A DNA stretch of 61,691 bases from Bacteroides sp. (GCA_021203515.1 JAJQAY010000065.1:1-61691), one strand, 5' to 3'. Counted from the first letter of the stretch, positions 39,170 through 49,794 are shown. Numbers and translations are program-made. The notes: generated from the sequence alone by a model not told the origin.

Positions 39170-41526
39170 ATGACCATACTCGCAACCCTGAAAATAATAA
39201 TCCGTAGCTGGTGGAGAAACAAGGTTTTCTTCTTAATCTCGGTAATAAGTCTGGCAATAGGGCTGGCTTGCACCAATCTGTTGTTCACTTATTTTGTGCA
39301 CGATTATAATATAGAAAGCGGCAACCGGGACAAAGACCGCATCTTTTGCTTGCGGCAGGACAATCCGATGCAGGAGGGGAGCAAGGTTGCATATGCGGTT
39401 GCCGACATACCGCCGATGCTAAAAGACAAGTATGCGGAGGTGGAAGAGTATCTGCGTATCAACTCTGTTTCTGCACAGTATTGCAAGTATGGAGAAAACG
39501 TTTTTCCGGATGTCACTATCATTTGTGCGGATACGACCTTGGGGGATTTCTTCTACTACCAGACTTTGGCAGGGAGCTTAGAACAAGTTCTGGAACAGCC
39601 GGGCAAGGTTGCTGTCAGCAGGGAGCTTGCGCACAAAGTCTTTGTGGGCAAGAACCCTTTGGGAAGTGTTATCGAAGTGAAGACGGAGACCGGCTTCGTT
39701 ACTTATGAAGTTGCCGCCGTATTAAAAACGCGTTCGCAGTCTTTGCTTCAATTCGATGTGGTGACGGGGACGGATAGTGATTTCTATGGAGGAGTGACTT
39801 TCTTAAAATTATCTCCCAATGCAGATGCCCGGCAGCTTGCCGACAAAATCAATCGCGATAAAGTGCCGACATTGGTAGCAGGGCGCGCGCAATATTATCT
39901 GGATGCCTTGTCCGACATCTATTTCGTAACACCGGATAAGGCTTCTCAGCAATCTTTGCCATACATCCATCAAAGTAACGTACAATTACTGTATATCTGT
40001 CTGTTTGCCGCATTGCTGGTACTTGCTATTGCCTGCTGCAACCATACCAATATGAGTGTGAGCCGGACGTTGCAACAACTGAAAATGATACAGATAGAAA
40101 AGTTGATGGGAAGCAGCTTGAGGAATATCCGCATCCAATTATTCGGAGATACGTTCCTCACCGTATTGCTTGCCTTCATCCTATCGCTGCTCATCATCAA
40201 CGACTGTCTGTCTTTCTTTAACGGATTGCTGGCATCGCACCTCGATATTCGCTTTTTCTTTAGTCTGCAAATGCTGCCATTATTGGTGTTGTTCGTACTG
40301 ATTATGTCCGTTGTTCCGGCAGGATATATCAGCCGCCATTTGTCGCGTCTGTCACTTAGCGAATATAAGACGCATTATGCAGGAAAGAAAAAGCAACGCA
40401 TTGTCGCCCTTCTGATAATCCTGCAATTTATCATTTCCATCAGCCTGGTCTTTGCCACATTGACGGCTAACGAGCAAATCAAACTGATAAAGGCACGCGC
40501 CTACTGCTATGAAGACCGGATAGAGATAGGAAGCTACGAGGCTTCTCCTGCTGCACCGCTGAAAGCTGAGTTGGAAAAGCAGGTGCGGGGCATTGAAGCC
40601 ATCACATTGTCACAAGGCTCTGTCTTGAACTCATGGATACGTGAACTTTCCATCCGGCAGCCGGACGGAACAGAGAAACAGTCTCATTTACTGATGATAT
40701 ATAGCGACATCCATTTCCTGGAAACAATGGGATTGCAGCAACTGTCCGGCAGTTCGCCCATGCAGTTGCAAAAGCAGTATGCATATCCGGCATTAGTAAA
40801 CGAAAGTTATGTCAAAGCCCTCGTGCCGCCGGGAGTAAACCCTATCGGAAAGCATTTGAAGGAGCTCGACCAGTTCGGCGACTCTCTTTACATCATAGGC
40901 GGTGTCATAAAAGACTTTCCGTTAAATTCCTTGGAGCATGAAATAACTCCGGTGATACTGCATTTCCCGCCTGCAGAGAAAATGACACGGGCCAACTTTT
41001 TGCAAATAAAGTTGAAAGCCGAAAGCAGGCAGGAAACTTTACTACAAATAGCACGAATATGGGAGAATATGAATGAAGGAAGTATCTTCCAATATACCGA
41101 TATGCATCAAGTGTTTATGGAGCGCAATAGTAAAGCATTGTCTCTATCCAGGCTTCTTGTCGGCTATTCTTTAATAGGAATACTATTGACTTGCTTCGGA
41201 TTGTTCGGCATCTCCTGGTATGCCACTCGCCAACGTATTCGTGAAATCAGTATCCGCAAAATACATGGGGCAACGTCATGGCAGGTCATATGGTTATTAA
41301 ACAGACCTTTCATCGGCAAATTGCCATAGCCTATATCATTGCCATTCCCATAACTTATTGGCTGATGCTACATTGGTGCGAACAGTTTGTCTATCGGGCA
41401 CCCTTGTCAATCACAGATTTTCTGTTGCCTCTGCTGCTGGTTTGGGGAATATCCGTTCTTACCGTGTTTCTTCAAAGCTATATATTGAATAGGACAAGTC
41501 CTATTGACGCCATTAAAACCGAATAA
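39170..41526 (+). pseudogene. MacB/FtsX-type ABC permease 5, frameshifted near the C-terminus
   Basis: This is the most diverged paralogue (TILATLKIIIRSWWRNKVFF) with the same domain order. A one-base loss near 41313-41315 breaks the last helices; restoring one C gives PFIRQIAIAYIIAIPITYW and a natural end SPIDAIKTE at 41526, about 785 residues. The REISIRKIHGAT turn lies just before the lesion. The ATPase gene follows after 30 nt. Confidence 0.82.
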
Positions 41527-41556
41527 AGAACATTATAAATTAAAAAATGAAGCATT

Positions 41557-42231
41557 ATGATTAAGACCGTAAACTTACAGAAGATTTTCAAAACCGATGA
41601 AGTACAGACTTTGGCTTTGAACGATGTGAACATCGAAGTGAAAGAAGGAGAATTTGTAGCCATTATGGGCCCGTCGGGATGTGGAAAGTCCACGTTGTTG
41701 AATATTCTCGGACTATTGGATAACCCGACAGCAGGGGAGTATTATCTGAACGGAACAGAAGTTTCCAAATACACCGAGGCGCAACGCACCAATTTGCGTA
41801 AAGGTGTCATTGGCTTCGTGTTCCAGAGCTTCAACCTGATTGACGAACTGAATGTATTTGAAAACATCGAATTGCCGTTGCTCTACATGGACATTCCCGC
41901 TGCTGAACGTAAACGCCGGGTGGAAGCTGCCATGGAACGAATGGCCATCATGCACCGCAGCAAGCATTTCCCGCAACAGCTTTCCGGAGGTCAGCAGCAA
42001 CGTGTAGCCATTGCCCGCGCCGTTGCCTCCAATCCTAAGTTGATATTGGCCGATGAGTCGACCGGTAATCTCGACTCCAAAAACGGTAAAGAGGTGATGG
42101 AACTAATGAGCGAATTGGATAAGGAAGGTACTACCATCGTAATGGTGACGCACTCCCAACATGATGCAGGCTTTGCCGGACGGGTGATTAATCTGTTTGA
42201 CAGGCAGGTTGTGACGGAAGCAAATCTGTAA
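41557..42231 (+). CDS. ABC ATPase of the LolD/MacB type
   Basis: This 224-residue nucleotide-binding subunit is intact: Walker A GPSGCGKST at about 38-46, signature LSGGQQQR, Walker B LILADEST, and the H-loop in MVTHSQHD. It is the only ATPase in the operon and should power the FtsX-type permeases. MacB-type systems move substrates from the periplasm outward through a TolC duct; the substrate here is unknown. Confidence 0.93.
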   Translation: MIKTVNLQKIFKTDEVQTLALNDVNIEVKEGEFVAIMGPSGCGKSTLLNILGLLDNPTAGEYYLNGTEVSKYTEAQRTNLRKGVIGFVFQSFNLIDELNVFENIELPLLYMDIPAAERKRRVEAAMERMAIMHRSKHFPQQLSGGQQQRVAIARAVASNPKLILADESTGNLDSKNGKEVMELMSELDKEGTTIVMVTHSQHDAGFAGRVINLFDRQVVTEANL

Positions 42232-42250
42232 TACCAGTAGTCCGGATGCT

Positions 42251-42405
42251 GTTTCCATGAAGGGTAACGTTCGTTTCCTCATAGGGAACTGCCGTTTCCA
42301 TTAGGAGAAACTGCCGTTCCCATTAGGGGAAACTGGCGTTCCCATGTGAGGAAACTGGCGTTCCCGTGTGGAGAAACTGTCGTTCCCATTAGAGGGAACG
42401 ACTGG
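42251..42405. repeat. 22-nt phased dyad array C, seven units
   Basis: GTTTCC or GTTCCC begins units at 42251, 42273, 42294, 42316, 42338, 42360 and 42382, spaced 22 nt except once 21. Each has an inverted arm (GGAAAC, GGGAAC or near variants) 7-8 nt later. It fills the space between the ATPase stop and the convergent membrane-protein stop at 42420. Cores vary (CATTAGG, CATGTGA, CGTGTGG). Confidence 0.85.
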
Positions 42406-42419
42406 TCTTATTAAAGTTC

Positions 42420-43128
42420 TTATTTCATTCGTGCGGCAATGGCCAGCAATACTCCAAGCACAACACCCAGGATAGCGGCAAACAGCACCCGAACTTCTCC
42501 CGGAAGCATGAACGTAATAGTGTGCGCCGGATACCAGAAGAAAGGAATTGTTTTCTTAAAAACAAAGTTCCATTGGGTATCCCAATTCAAGTGCGTAATG
42601 ATACGCGTCATTGGAATAGGAGTGATGAGACTGCGAATAGAGCCGCCGCAGTCCAGGATATGTGTATCTGTAATCTTGTGGAACGTCATAAAGACGGGAG
42701 CGAAAATCGTGTTCATCGCAACCGAAATGGCAAGCGCAATCCACAGTTTGTTCATGCAGAACTCACCGTTTATAATTACTGCCGCATCCGCCATACCCAT
42801 ATATTCCATGAACTGAGGCACGCCTCTGGAGAAGATAATCATTGCCGCATTAATACCCATCCCCAACAATCCCCATACCACCGCACGGGGAAGCACACCA
42901 AAACCTTTCCGATTGTAGACTCCCGAACTAATGCGAAGCCCCAACATTTCGCCCATCGTGGCAAGAACTCCGAATTTCAGGAAGCTCATCACCATGCCAT
43001 GCGCTGCGTTGAAGGACTTGTACCAATCATAGGCGGCATCACTTACAAAAAAACGGTAAGAATATTGCAATTAAAACGATAGCGAAAAGGAAAATCCTGC
43101 TTTTTCATTTAATGGTTGTGTTTTTCAT
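42420..43128 (-). pseudogene. Unknown multi-spanning membrane protein, stop codon and frameshift near the start
   Basis: The open part encodes about four membrane helices (VPQFMEYMGMADAAVI, WIALAISVAMNTIFAPVFM, VRVLFAAILGVVLGVLLAIAA). A hydrophobic start in another frame (ATG at 43128, MKNTTIK) is cut by TGA at 43105-43107 and then shifted by seven A in 43047-43053 where six would read LIAIFLPFFVSDAAYDW. Corrected length is about 235 residues. I do not recognise a characterised family. Confidence 0.6.
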
Positions 43129-43224
43129 TAATAATGTGGCAAACATACTAAAATAATTCCAATATCAAAGCAAATTGCCTGCTTAAACTAACAAACTACA
43201 ACAAAAGTACTTTTTACTTTTATG

Positions 43225-43264
43225 TAAAAAAAGGTGGAGTCCAAACAAATGAACTCCACCTTTC
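43225..43264 (-). terminator. Terminator of the M48 peptidase gene
   Basis: AAGGTGGAGT (43231-43240) pairs with ACTCCACCTT (43253-43262). On the minus strand it is followed by a T run. Confidence 0.8.
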
Positions 43265-43283
43265 TCTCTATATAAAATTTCTC

Positions 43284-44087
43284 TTACTTATTCTTTGTGT
43301 ATTCGTCAGCTTTAGCCTTGGCACGCTCTACGCGCTTCACCGTATCGGGATGAGACGAGAACATCTTCTGGAATTTGGATGCTTGAGGAGCTCCTTCTGA
43401 AAGTTCCAACAACTTGTTCAGAGCATTATACATGGAATAAGGATCCAAATTCTGCTTGATGCTGAACTCGAAGCCATAATCATCTGCTTCGCTTTCCTGC
43501 TTTTGAGAATATTGTGCATTGGCAAGAGCTTCTGCCATAGCACCTAATTCAGAATCCGTCATCCTTGCAACGGAAGAGCTTGCCGCACCGGCTGCATTCT
43601 TCACCGCAGAACGAAGATACGCATTCTTCATGGCATCCTTAGAGTCGGTATGAATGACGTGTCCAATCTCGTGACCTACCACTGCCATCACTTCTTCATC
43701 TGTCATGACGTCCATCAGCCCGGCACAGATACGCACGCTGCCGTCTCCGCAGGCGAAAGCATTCACATCGATTACTTCATATACTCCGAAGTTCACTTTC
43801 AATCCGTCCACTTCCTTAATGTGTCCCGTAAGCTTTTCCAGACGCTTGCCATATTCGCTATCGGGCTTTGTCAAAGGATTATGCGTGTCCATCCACTGCA
43901 TATACTCTCTACTCATAGCGGCAATGTCCGCATCCGACAGGGTAATTGTCTTGGCAGCATCGCTACCGGCTTGAACAGTTTTTTCTACATTAATTTTCTT
44001 TCCACCAATTTTAAACTACGCATGCACAGCAGTGGTACTTACCATGCCACATATGATAGCGGCAATGATGATGATTTGTCTTTTCAT
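43284..44087 (-). pseudogene. M48-family zinc metallopeptidase, amber codon after the signal peptide
   Basis: The ATG at 44087 starts a clear signal peptide (MKRQIIIIAAII to AVHA), but codon 24 is TAG (44016-44018), probably CAG for Gln at the mature N-terminus. The frame then runs unbroken for 243 codons. The zinc motif HEIGH is at about residues 139-143, with a downstream glutamate (ESEADDYGFEFS). M48 peptidases of this size act in the periplasm in protein quality control. An internal ATG at 43916 could give a product without export signal. Confidence 0.82.
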
Positions 44088-44109
44088 TTTGCAAATTTGT
44101 TTATTGTTA

Positions 44110-44151
44110 AAAAAGAAACCGTTTAAGGCACTATAATGCCTAAACGGTTTC
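44110..44151 (-). terminator. Terminator of the serine palmitoyltransferase gene
   Basis: GAAACCGTTTA (44115-44125) pairs with TAAACGGTTTC (44141-44151), and an inner GGC/GCC helps. On the minus strand it is followed by T-rich sequence. Confidence 0.8.
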
Positions 44152-44180
44152 AATATCTCTATTTAAATCATGTTTCGTCT

Positions 44181-45368
44181 TTATTTGATGATTTCCAATG
44201 CCTTGAAGCATTTCGTCAACTTATCGACTGCATAATCTACTTGTTCTTTTGTATGGGTAGCCATCAATGCTACGCGCACCAGTGTGTCTTGCGGATCACA
44301 TGCGGGCGGAATAATCGGATTGATGAAGATACCTTCGTCAAAAGCCATCTTTGTTACAGTAAATGTTTTTTCCGTGTCGCGTACATACAATGGTATGATA
44401 GGAGACTCTGTTTCACCGATTTCAAAGCCGGCATCACGGAAACTCTTCAACGCATAGTTGGTGATGTCCCATAAACGTTGGATACGTTCCGGTTCGGATT
44501 TAATAATGTGAAGTGCTTCGCGAGCAGCCGCTGTTGCAGCCGGTGTGCTACTTGCCTGGAATATATAAGAACGGGCATTGTGACGCAACCAGTTAATAAC
44601 CTCTTTGTCACCGGCTACGAACCCGCCGATAGAAGCCAATGACTTGCTGAATGTACCCATAATCAAGTCTACATCATCAGTAAGACCGAAATGGTCGCAG
44701 ATACCACGGCCCTGCTTGCCAAATACACCTAATCCATGAGCTTCATCTACATAGATGCTGGCATTATATTTCTTTTTCAAGCGAACGATTTCCGGCAAAT
44801 TAGCTAAATCGCCTTCCATAGAGAAGACTCCGTCTACAATAATCAGTTTTACAGCATCCGGTTCGCACTTCTGGAGTTCCTTTTCAAGGTCTTCCATATC
44901 GTTGTGCTTGTACTTCAACTGTGTAGCAAAAGAGAGACGACGTCCGTCTACGATAGAAGCGTGGTCACGGTCATCGCAGATAATATAGTCACCGCGTCCC
45001 ACTACAGCAGGAATAATACCTTCGTTCACCGTAAAGCCGGTAGAAAAGCAGAGAGCTTCGTTCTTGCCTACAAATTCTGCCAATTCCTTCTCCAGTTCGA
45101 CATGAATATCAAGAGTACCGTTCAGGAGACGGGAACCGGCGCAGCCTGTACCATATTTTACTGTAGCAGCTATTGAAGCGTCCATGATGCGTTTGTCGTA
45201 AGTCAATCCCATATAGGCGTTCGAACCGAACATCAGAACCTTTTTGCCATCCATCGTTACTTCTGCATCCTGGTGGCTGTTGATTGTGCGGAAATAGGGG
45301 TATACACCCTTCGCCATAAATTGTTGTGGCAAGTCGTATTTCGCAAATTTGTCTTGTAATAAACCCAT
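44181..45368 (-). CDS. Serine palmitoyltransferase (alpha-oxoamine synthase family)
   Basis: This 395-residue PLP enzyme starts MGLLQDKFAKYD at 45368. The PLP lysine is Lys242 (TFSKSLASIGG), with DEAHGLG at about 208-214 and the substrate loop GTGCAGSR. The sequence matches the Bacteroides serine palmitoyltransferase that condenses serine and palmitoyl-CoA to start sphingolipid synthesis; the close relative 2-amino-3-ketobutyrate CoA ligase is the main alternative. A lipid kinase lies divergently next to it, which supports the sphingolipid reading. Confidence 0.85.
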   Translation of the reverse strand: MGLLQDKFAKYDLPQQFMAKGVYPYFRTINSHQDAEVTMDGKKVLMFGSNAYMGLTYDKRIMDASIAATVKYGTGCAGSRLLNGTLDIHVELEKELAEFVGKNEALCFSTGFTVNEGIIPAVVGRGDYIICDDRDHASIVDGRRLSFATQLKYKHNDMEDLEKELQKCEPDAVKLIIVDGVFSMEGDLANLPEIVRLKKKYNASIYVDEAHGLGVFGKQGRGICDHFGLTDDVDLIMGTFSKSLASIGGFVAGDKEVINWLRHNARSYIFQASSTPAATAAAREALHIIKSEPERIQRLWDITNYALKSFRDAGFEIGETESPIIPLYVRDTEKTFTVTKMAFDEGIFINPIIPPACDPQDTLVRVALMATHTKEQVDYAVDKLTKCFKALEIIK

Positions 45369-45430
45369 GAAATGTCTTTTATATAATGAATTATTTAATT
45401 CTATTAAAACGAGTTCTAGAAAACAGGGGG

Positions 45431-45438
45431 CAAAGATA
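45431..45438 (-). promoter_or_regulatory. -7 element of the serine palmitoyltransferase gene
   Basis: On the minus strand TATCTTTG fits TAnnTTTG, about 63 nt before the start. The -33 partner is not clear. Confidence 0.45.
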
Positions 45439-45532
45439 GCAAAATATATTGTTATCTGCTCCACTTTACCTAAAAAATCTGCTAGACATCGTTTTAAAGT
45501 ACCCGAATGGTTAAAATTTGAAGGATTTATAT

Positions 45533-45540
45533 TACTTTTG
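45533..45540 (+). promoter_or_regulatory. -7 element of the lipid kinase gene
   Basis: TACTTTTG fits TAnnTTTG, 35 nt before the start at 45576. No -33 TTTG at normal spacing. Confidence 0.4.
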
Positions 45541-45575
45541 CACGTCATAAAATCCTCGTATATAAATCTCCGTAC

Positions 45576-46616
45576 ATGGACGAAAATGAAAAGAGAATAT
45601 CATTCATAATCAACCCGATATCCGGTACGCAAGGCAAAGAGCAGATTCTAAAATGGCTCGATGAAAAGCTGGATAAAGAGAAATATGCACCGGAAGTAAT
45701 CTATACGGAACGGGCCGGCCATGCCGTAGGAATAGCCGCACAAAAGGCGGAAGAAGAGGCCTTTGCCGTAGTTGCTATCGGTGGGGACGGCACAATTAAT
45801 GAAATAGCACGTTCACTGGTACACACAAAAACGGCTTTAGGCATTATCCCGTGCGGTTCGGGCAACGGACTTGCCCGCCATCTGCAAATCTCTATGGACC
45901 CCCGGCAGGCCATCGACATTATTAATGAAGGGTTAATAGATATCATCGATTACGGAAAGATTAACGATGTATCGTTTTTCTGCACTTGTGGCGTAGGGTT
46001 CGATGCGTTTGTCAGCCTGAAATTCTCGAAAGCAGGCAGGAGAGGGCCGCTTATCTATTTGGAGAAAACACTGCTGGAGAGCTTGAAATACCGTCCGGAA
46101 ACTTATGAACTGGAAATGGACGGTAATAGTATAACCCGATACAAGGCGTTCCTGATAGCTTGCGGCAATGCTTCGCAATATGGCAACAATGCTTATATCA
46201 CCCCGCAAGCCACGTTGAATGACGGCTTGCTGGATGTTACTGTCTTAGAGCCGTTCACCGTGTTGGATGTACCGTCTTTGTCTTTCCAATTATTCAATAA
46301 GACGATAGACCAGAATAGCCGCATAAAGACTTTCCGTTGCAAAACTCTGCGTATTCATCGTTCCAAACCGGGTGTAATACATTTTGACGGTGACCCGATG
46401 ATGATGGGAGAGCACCTCGATGTGGGTATCATCAAGAGAGGTCTGCAGGTCATTGTACCCCGCAATGTGGGAAAGGACTCTTCGAATGCGCTGCAACGGG
46501 CCCAGGATTATATCAATGGGCTGAAACAAATCAACGAGGCTATCATGGAAGATATCACGCATAAGAATAAAATGATAATTGATAAAAGTAAAGAACGTAT
46601 AAAGAAACTCCTCTGA
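45576..46616 (+). CDS. Diacylglycerol/sphingoid kinase-family lipid kinase
   Basis: This 346-residue protein belongs to the DAGK catalytic family shared by diacylglycerol kinases, YegS and eukaryotic sphingosine kinases. Motifs are INPISGTQGK at the N-terminus, the ATP loop GGDGTINE at about 69-76, and IPCGSGNGLARHL. It phosphorylates a lipid hydroxyl at the inner-membrane face; the substrate could be diacylglycerol or a sphingoid base. Being divergent from serine palmitoyltransferase makes a sphingolipid role attractive, but that is inference. Confidence 0.85.
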   Translation: MDENEKRISFIINPISGTQGKEQILKWLDEKLDKEKYAPEVIYTERAGHAVGIAAQKAEEEAFAVVAIGGDGTINEIARSLVHTKTALGIIPCGSGNGLARHLQISMDPRQAIDIINEGLIDIIDYGKINDVSFFCTCGVGFDAFVSLKFSKAGRRGPLIYLEKTLLESLKYRPETYELEMDGNSITRYKAFLIACGNASQYGNNAYITPQATLNDGLLDVTVLEPFTVLDVPSLSFQLFNKTIDQNSRIKTFRCKTLRIHRSKPGVIHFDGDPMMMGEHLDVGIIKRGLQVIVPRNVGKDSSNALQRAQDYINGLKQINEAIMEDITHKNKMIIDKSKERIKKLL

Positions 46617-46713
46617 TTTGATGCGTCTATAATATGTTTTGTGTGTTTTTGCACGATATTTATACAATGAGACTGTATAATCAAAGGAATAATTTATAAA
46701 GGTATATATAAAG

Positions 46714-48471
46714 ATGTATAGATCACACACCTGCGGAGAATTACGTATCTCCGATGTTAACAAACAAGTGACGCTGGCAGGCTGGGTACAGCGCAGCCGT
46801 AAGATGGGAGGAATGACTTTCATTGACCTTCGCGACCGTTACGGAATTACCCAATTAGTATTCAACGAAGAAGTGAACGCTGAACTTTGCGAACAGGCCA
46901 ATCACTTGGGACGTGAATTCGTCATCCAGATAGTAGGCGCGGTAAACGAACGCTTCAGCAAGAACCAGAATATTCCTACCGGAGACATTGAAATCATCGT
47001 ATCGGAGTTGAGCGTACTGAACACGGCTATGACTCCGCCTTTCACCATTGAAGATAATACGGATGGCGGCGACGATATTCGTATGAAATACCGTTATCTG
47101 GACTTGCGTCGCGCTGCCGTGCGCAAGAACCTGGAACTGCGTCATAAAATGACAATTGAAGTACGCAAGTATCTGGATAGCAAAGGATTTATTGAAGTGG
47201 AAACTCCGCTTCTCATAGGTTCTACTCCGGAGGGTGCGCGCGACTTCGTTGTTCCTTCCCGTATGAACCCCGGACAATTCTACGCATTGCCGCAAAGTCC
47301 GCAGACTTTGAAGCAGTTGTTAATGGTATCCGGTTTCGACCGTTACTTCCAGATAGCCAAGTGCTTCCGCGATGAGGACTTGCGTGCCGACCGTCAGCCG
47401 GAGTTTACGCAAATAGACTGTGAAATGTCTTTTGTACAGCAGGATGATGTGCTCGAACTCTTCGAAGGAATGGCAAAATACTTGTTTAAGGAAATTCGTG
47501 TGGTAGACTTGGAAACTCCTTTCCAGAGAATGTCGTGGGCGGATGCCATGAAGTATTACGGAAGCGACAAGCCCGACTTGCGTTTCGGCATGAAGTTCGT
47601 GGAGTTGATGGATATTATGAAAGGCCACGGTTTCTCTGTATTCGATGATGCTGCTTATATCGGCGGTATCTGTGCAGAAGGTGCCGCAACCTATACCCGC
47701 AAGCAACTGGATGCGCTGACCGAATTTGTGAAGAGACCGCAAATCGGAGCCAAAGGAGTGGTATATGCCCGTATGGAAGCTGACGGCAATGTAAAATCTA
47801 GCGTAGACAAGTTCTATGCGCAGGAAGTGTTGCAGGAAATGAAGGCTGCCTTCGGTGCCAAACCGGGTGACTTAATCTTGATATTGAGTGGCGACGATGT
47901 AATGAAGACTCGTAAGCAGTTGAATGAACTTCGCCTTGAAATGGGTAGCCAACTGGGCTTGCGCGACAAGAATAAGTTTGCTCTTTTGTGGGTAATCGAC
48001 TTCCCGATGTTTGAATGGAGCGAAGAGGAAGGCCGCCTGATGGCTATGCACCATCCGTTCACTCACCCGAAAGACGAAGATATAGCGTTGCTGGATACAG
48101 ACCCGGCAGCCGTTCGTGCCGATGCTTACGACATGGTTTGCAACGGTATCGAAGTGGGTGGCGGTTCTATCCGTATCCACGATGCACAATTGCAGGCGAA
48201 GATGTTCGAGATATTAGGATTTACACCGGAGAAAGCGCAGGAACAATTTGGCTTCCTAATGAATGCTTTCAAATACGGGGCACCCCCTCACGGTGGTTTG
48301 GCTTACGGTCTCGATCGGTGGGTAAGTATCTTTGCCGGTCTCGACAGTATCCGCGACTGTATCGCATTCCCGAAGAACAATTCCGGTCGTGATGTCATGC
48401 TGGATGCGCCTTCGGTAATCGACCCGAAACAATTGGATGAATTAAATCTGATAGTGGATGTAAAAGAATAA
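46714..48471 (+). CDS. aspS: Aspartyl-tRNA synthetase
   Basis: This 585-residue class II synthetase charges tRNA-Asp. An N-terminal OB-fold anticodon-binding domain (about 1-110) is followed by the class II core with motif 2 [18 protein letters not shown], a GAD insertion, and motif 3 GLAYGLDRW. It is intact and of bacterial length. Codon use is even, and the gene is probably expressed on its own or with the following GtrA-like gene 19 nt on. Confidence 0.97.
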   Translation: MYRSHTCGELRISDVNKQVTLAGWVQRSRKMGGMTFIDLRDRYGITQLVFNEEVNAELCEQANHLGREFVIQIVGAVNERFSKNQNIPTGDIEIIVSELSVLNTAMTPPFTIEDNTDGGDDIRMKYRYLDLRRAAVRKNLELRHKMTIEVRKYLDSKGFIEVETPLLIGSTPEGARDFVVPSRMNPGQFYALPQSPQTLKQLLMVSGFDRYFQIAKCFRDEDLRADRQPEFTQIDCEMSFVQQDDVLELFEGMAKYLFKEIRVVDLETPFQRMSWADAMKYYGSDKPDLRFGMKFVELMDIMKGHGFSVFDDAAYIGGICAEGAATYTRKQLDALTEFVKRPQIGAKGVVYARMEADGNVKSSVDKFYAQEVLQEMKAAFGAKPGDLILILSGDDVMKTRKQLNELRLEMGSQLGLRDKNKFALLWVIDFPMFEWSEEEGRLMAMHHPFTHPKDEDIALLDTDPAAVRADAYDMVCNGIEVGGGSIRIHDAQLQAKMFEILGFTPEKAQEQFGFLMNAFKYGAPPHGGLAYGLDRWVSIFAGLDSIRDCIAFPKNNSGRDVMLDAPSVIDPKQLDELNLIVDVKE

Positions 48472-48490
48472 AGTAACAACTGGGAGGAGA

Positions 48491-48871
48491 ATGAAAGAAA
48501 CCACACGCATATTCCGCTTTGCAGTAATCGGCACGATGAATGCCTTAATCATGGCTGTTACTGTATGGATTATGATGGGGGTGCTAGACATTAATTATAT
48601 CCTCTCTAACGTTACAGCTTACATATTGGCACAGACGCACAACTTCATCTGGTCAAAATATTGGATATTCCCAAAAGAAGAAAAGGGCAACACTTGGCGA
48701 CAACTGTTGCTTTTTTCTATTGCTTTTGGAATGGCTTATGGCGCACAATTCCTGCTTCTTCTCGGATTGGTGGAAGGACTGGATTGCAATGAATATCTTG
48801 CCCAGTTCCTCGGACTGTTCGTATATGGCGGGGTTAACTTCTTAATGAACAGGATGCTGACGTTCAAATAA
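48491..48871 (+). CDS. GtrA-like small membrane protein
   Basis: This 126-residue protein has four membrane helices and the GtrA-family pattern (RFAVIGTMNALI, ILAQTHNFIWSKYWIF, NFLMNRMLTFK). GtrA proteins are thought to help flip polyprenyl-linked sugars used in surface glycan modification. A good Shine-Dalgarno (GGGAGGAG) precedes the start. Co-transcription with aspS is likely. Confidence 0.88.
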   Translation: MKETTRIFRFAVIGTMNALIMAVTVWIMMGVLDINYILSNVTAYILAQTHNFIWSKYWIFPKEEKGNTWRQLLLFSIAFGMAYGAQFLLLLGLVEGLDCNEYLAQFLGLFVYGGVNFLMNRMLTFK

Positions 48872-48876
48872 ACGCC

Positions 48877-49764
48877 TTAATCAAGAAAACGTTTAGTCAA
48901 TCCTTCGTAGGCATCAATTCTGCGGTCGCGCAAGAACGGCCACCAACGGCGCACATTCTCCGAGCGTTCCAAATCAATCTCCACCACCATATTCTCCGGA
49001 CTGTCATTTCCGGCTTGAGCCAGAAGCTCTCCTTGCGGTCCGGCTACAAAACTGTTTCCCCAGAACTGAATACCATTGGTCTGTGAGGAAGGGTCGAGTT
49101 CGTGTCCTACGCGATTGACGGATACTACCGGTAGCCCGTTAGCCACTGCATGACCGCGTTGGGAGATAATCCACGCATTGAGCTGCCGGGCTTTCTCGTC
49201 GTCCGTGTCACTGCTTTCCCAACCGATGGCTGTAGGATAAATCAAGATTTCAGCACCTTTCAATGCCATCAGGCGGGCAGCTTCGGGATACCATTGATCC
49301 CAGCAAACCAAAACGCCCAACTTTCCGAGAGAAGTCTGTATCGGTTCGAAGCCTATGTCTCCGGGAGTGAAATAGAACTTTTCATAGTAGGCCGGGTCAT
49401 CGGGGATATGCATCTTGCGATACTTTCCGGCGATGCTTCCGTCGCGTTCAAAGACCACGGCCGTGTTGTGATACAAGCCCGGAGCACGTTTTTCGAAGAG
49501 TGAAGTTACGAGCACAATATCGTTGGCAGCAGCCAGTTCGGAATAGAAACCGGTGGAAGGGCCGGGGATAGGTTCTGCCAAGTCGAATAACTGTGTATTC
49601 TCCGTCTGGCAAAAGTATAAGGAGTTATGCAATTCCTGCAACACCACCAACTGAGCACCTTGAGCGACACAATCTTCGATACTCTTAGCCAGGTTCATCA
49701 GGTTGGTATGAAGGTTGGAAGTATTGGCTTGCTGTATGATACCTACTTTGATTTTTCTAGTCAT
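48877..49764 (-). CDS. aguB: N-carbamoylputrescine amidase
   Basis: This 295-residue carbon-nitrogen hydrolase has the catalytic triad Glu44 (LQELHN), Lys117 (YRKMHI) and Cys154 (VLVCWDQWYPE). Together with the neighbouring agmatine deiminase it converts agmatine via N-carbamoylputrescine to putrescine, releasing ammonia and CO2. It lies 30 nt downstream of aguA on the same strand. Length and motifs match the plant/bacterial AguB type. Confidence 0.93.
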   Translation of the reverse strand: MTRKIKVGIIQQANTSNLHTNLMNLAKSIEDCVAQGAQLVVLQELHNSLYFCQTENTQLFDLAEPIPGPSTGFYSELAAANDIVLVTSLFEKRAPGLYHNTAVVFERDGSIAGKYRKMHIPDDPAYYEKFYFTPGDIGFEPIQTSLGKLGVLVCWDQWYPEAARLMALKGAEILIYPTAIGWESSDTDDEKARQLNAWIISQRGHAVANGLPVVSVNRVGHELDPSSQTNGIQFWGNSFVAGPQGELLAQAGNDSPENMVVEIDLERSENVRRWWPFLRDRRIDAYEGLTKRFLD

Positions 49765-49794
49765 CTGTTTATCTACGGTTTAATGATTTACGAA

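Noticed and set aside
2004..44018. In-frame TGA and TAG codons as recoding (TGA to Trp, TAG suppression)
   Set aside because: TGA ends lon and TAG ends uxaC itself as normal stops, and frameshifts of similar frequency occur in the same genes. Point errors or decay explain both.
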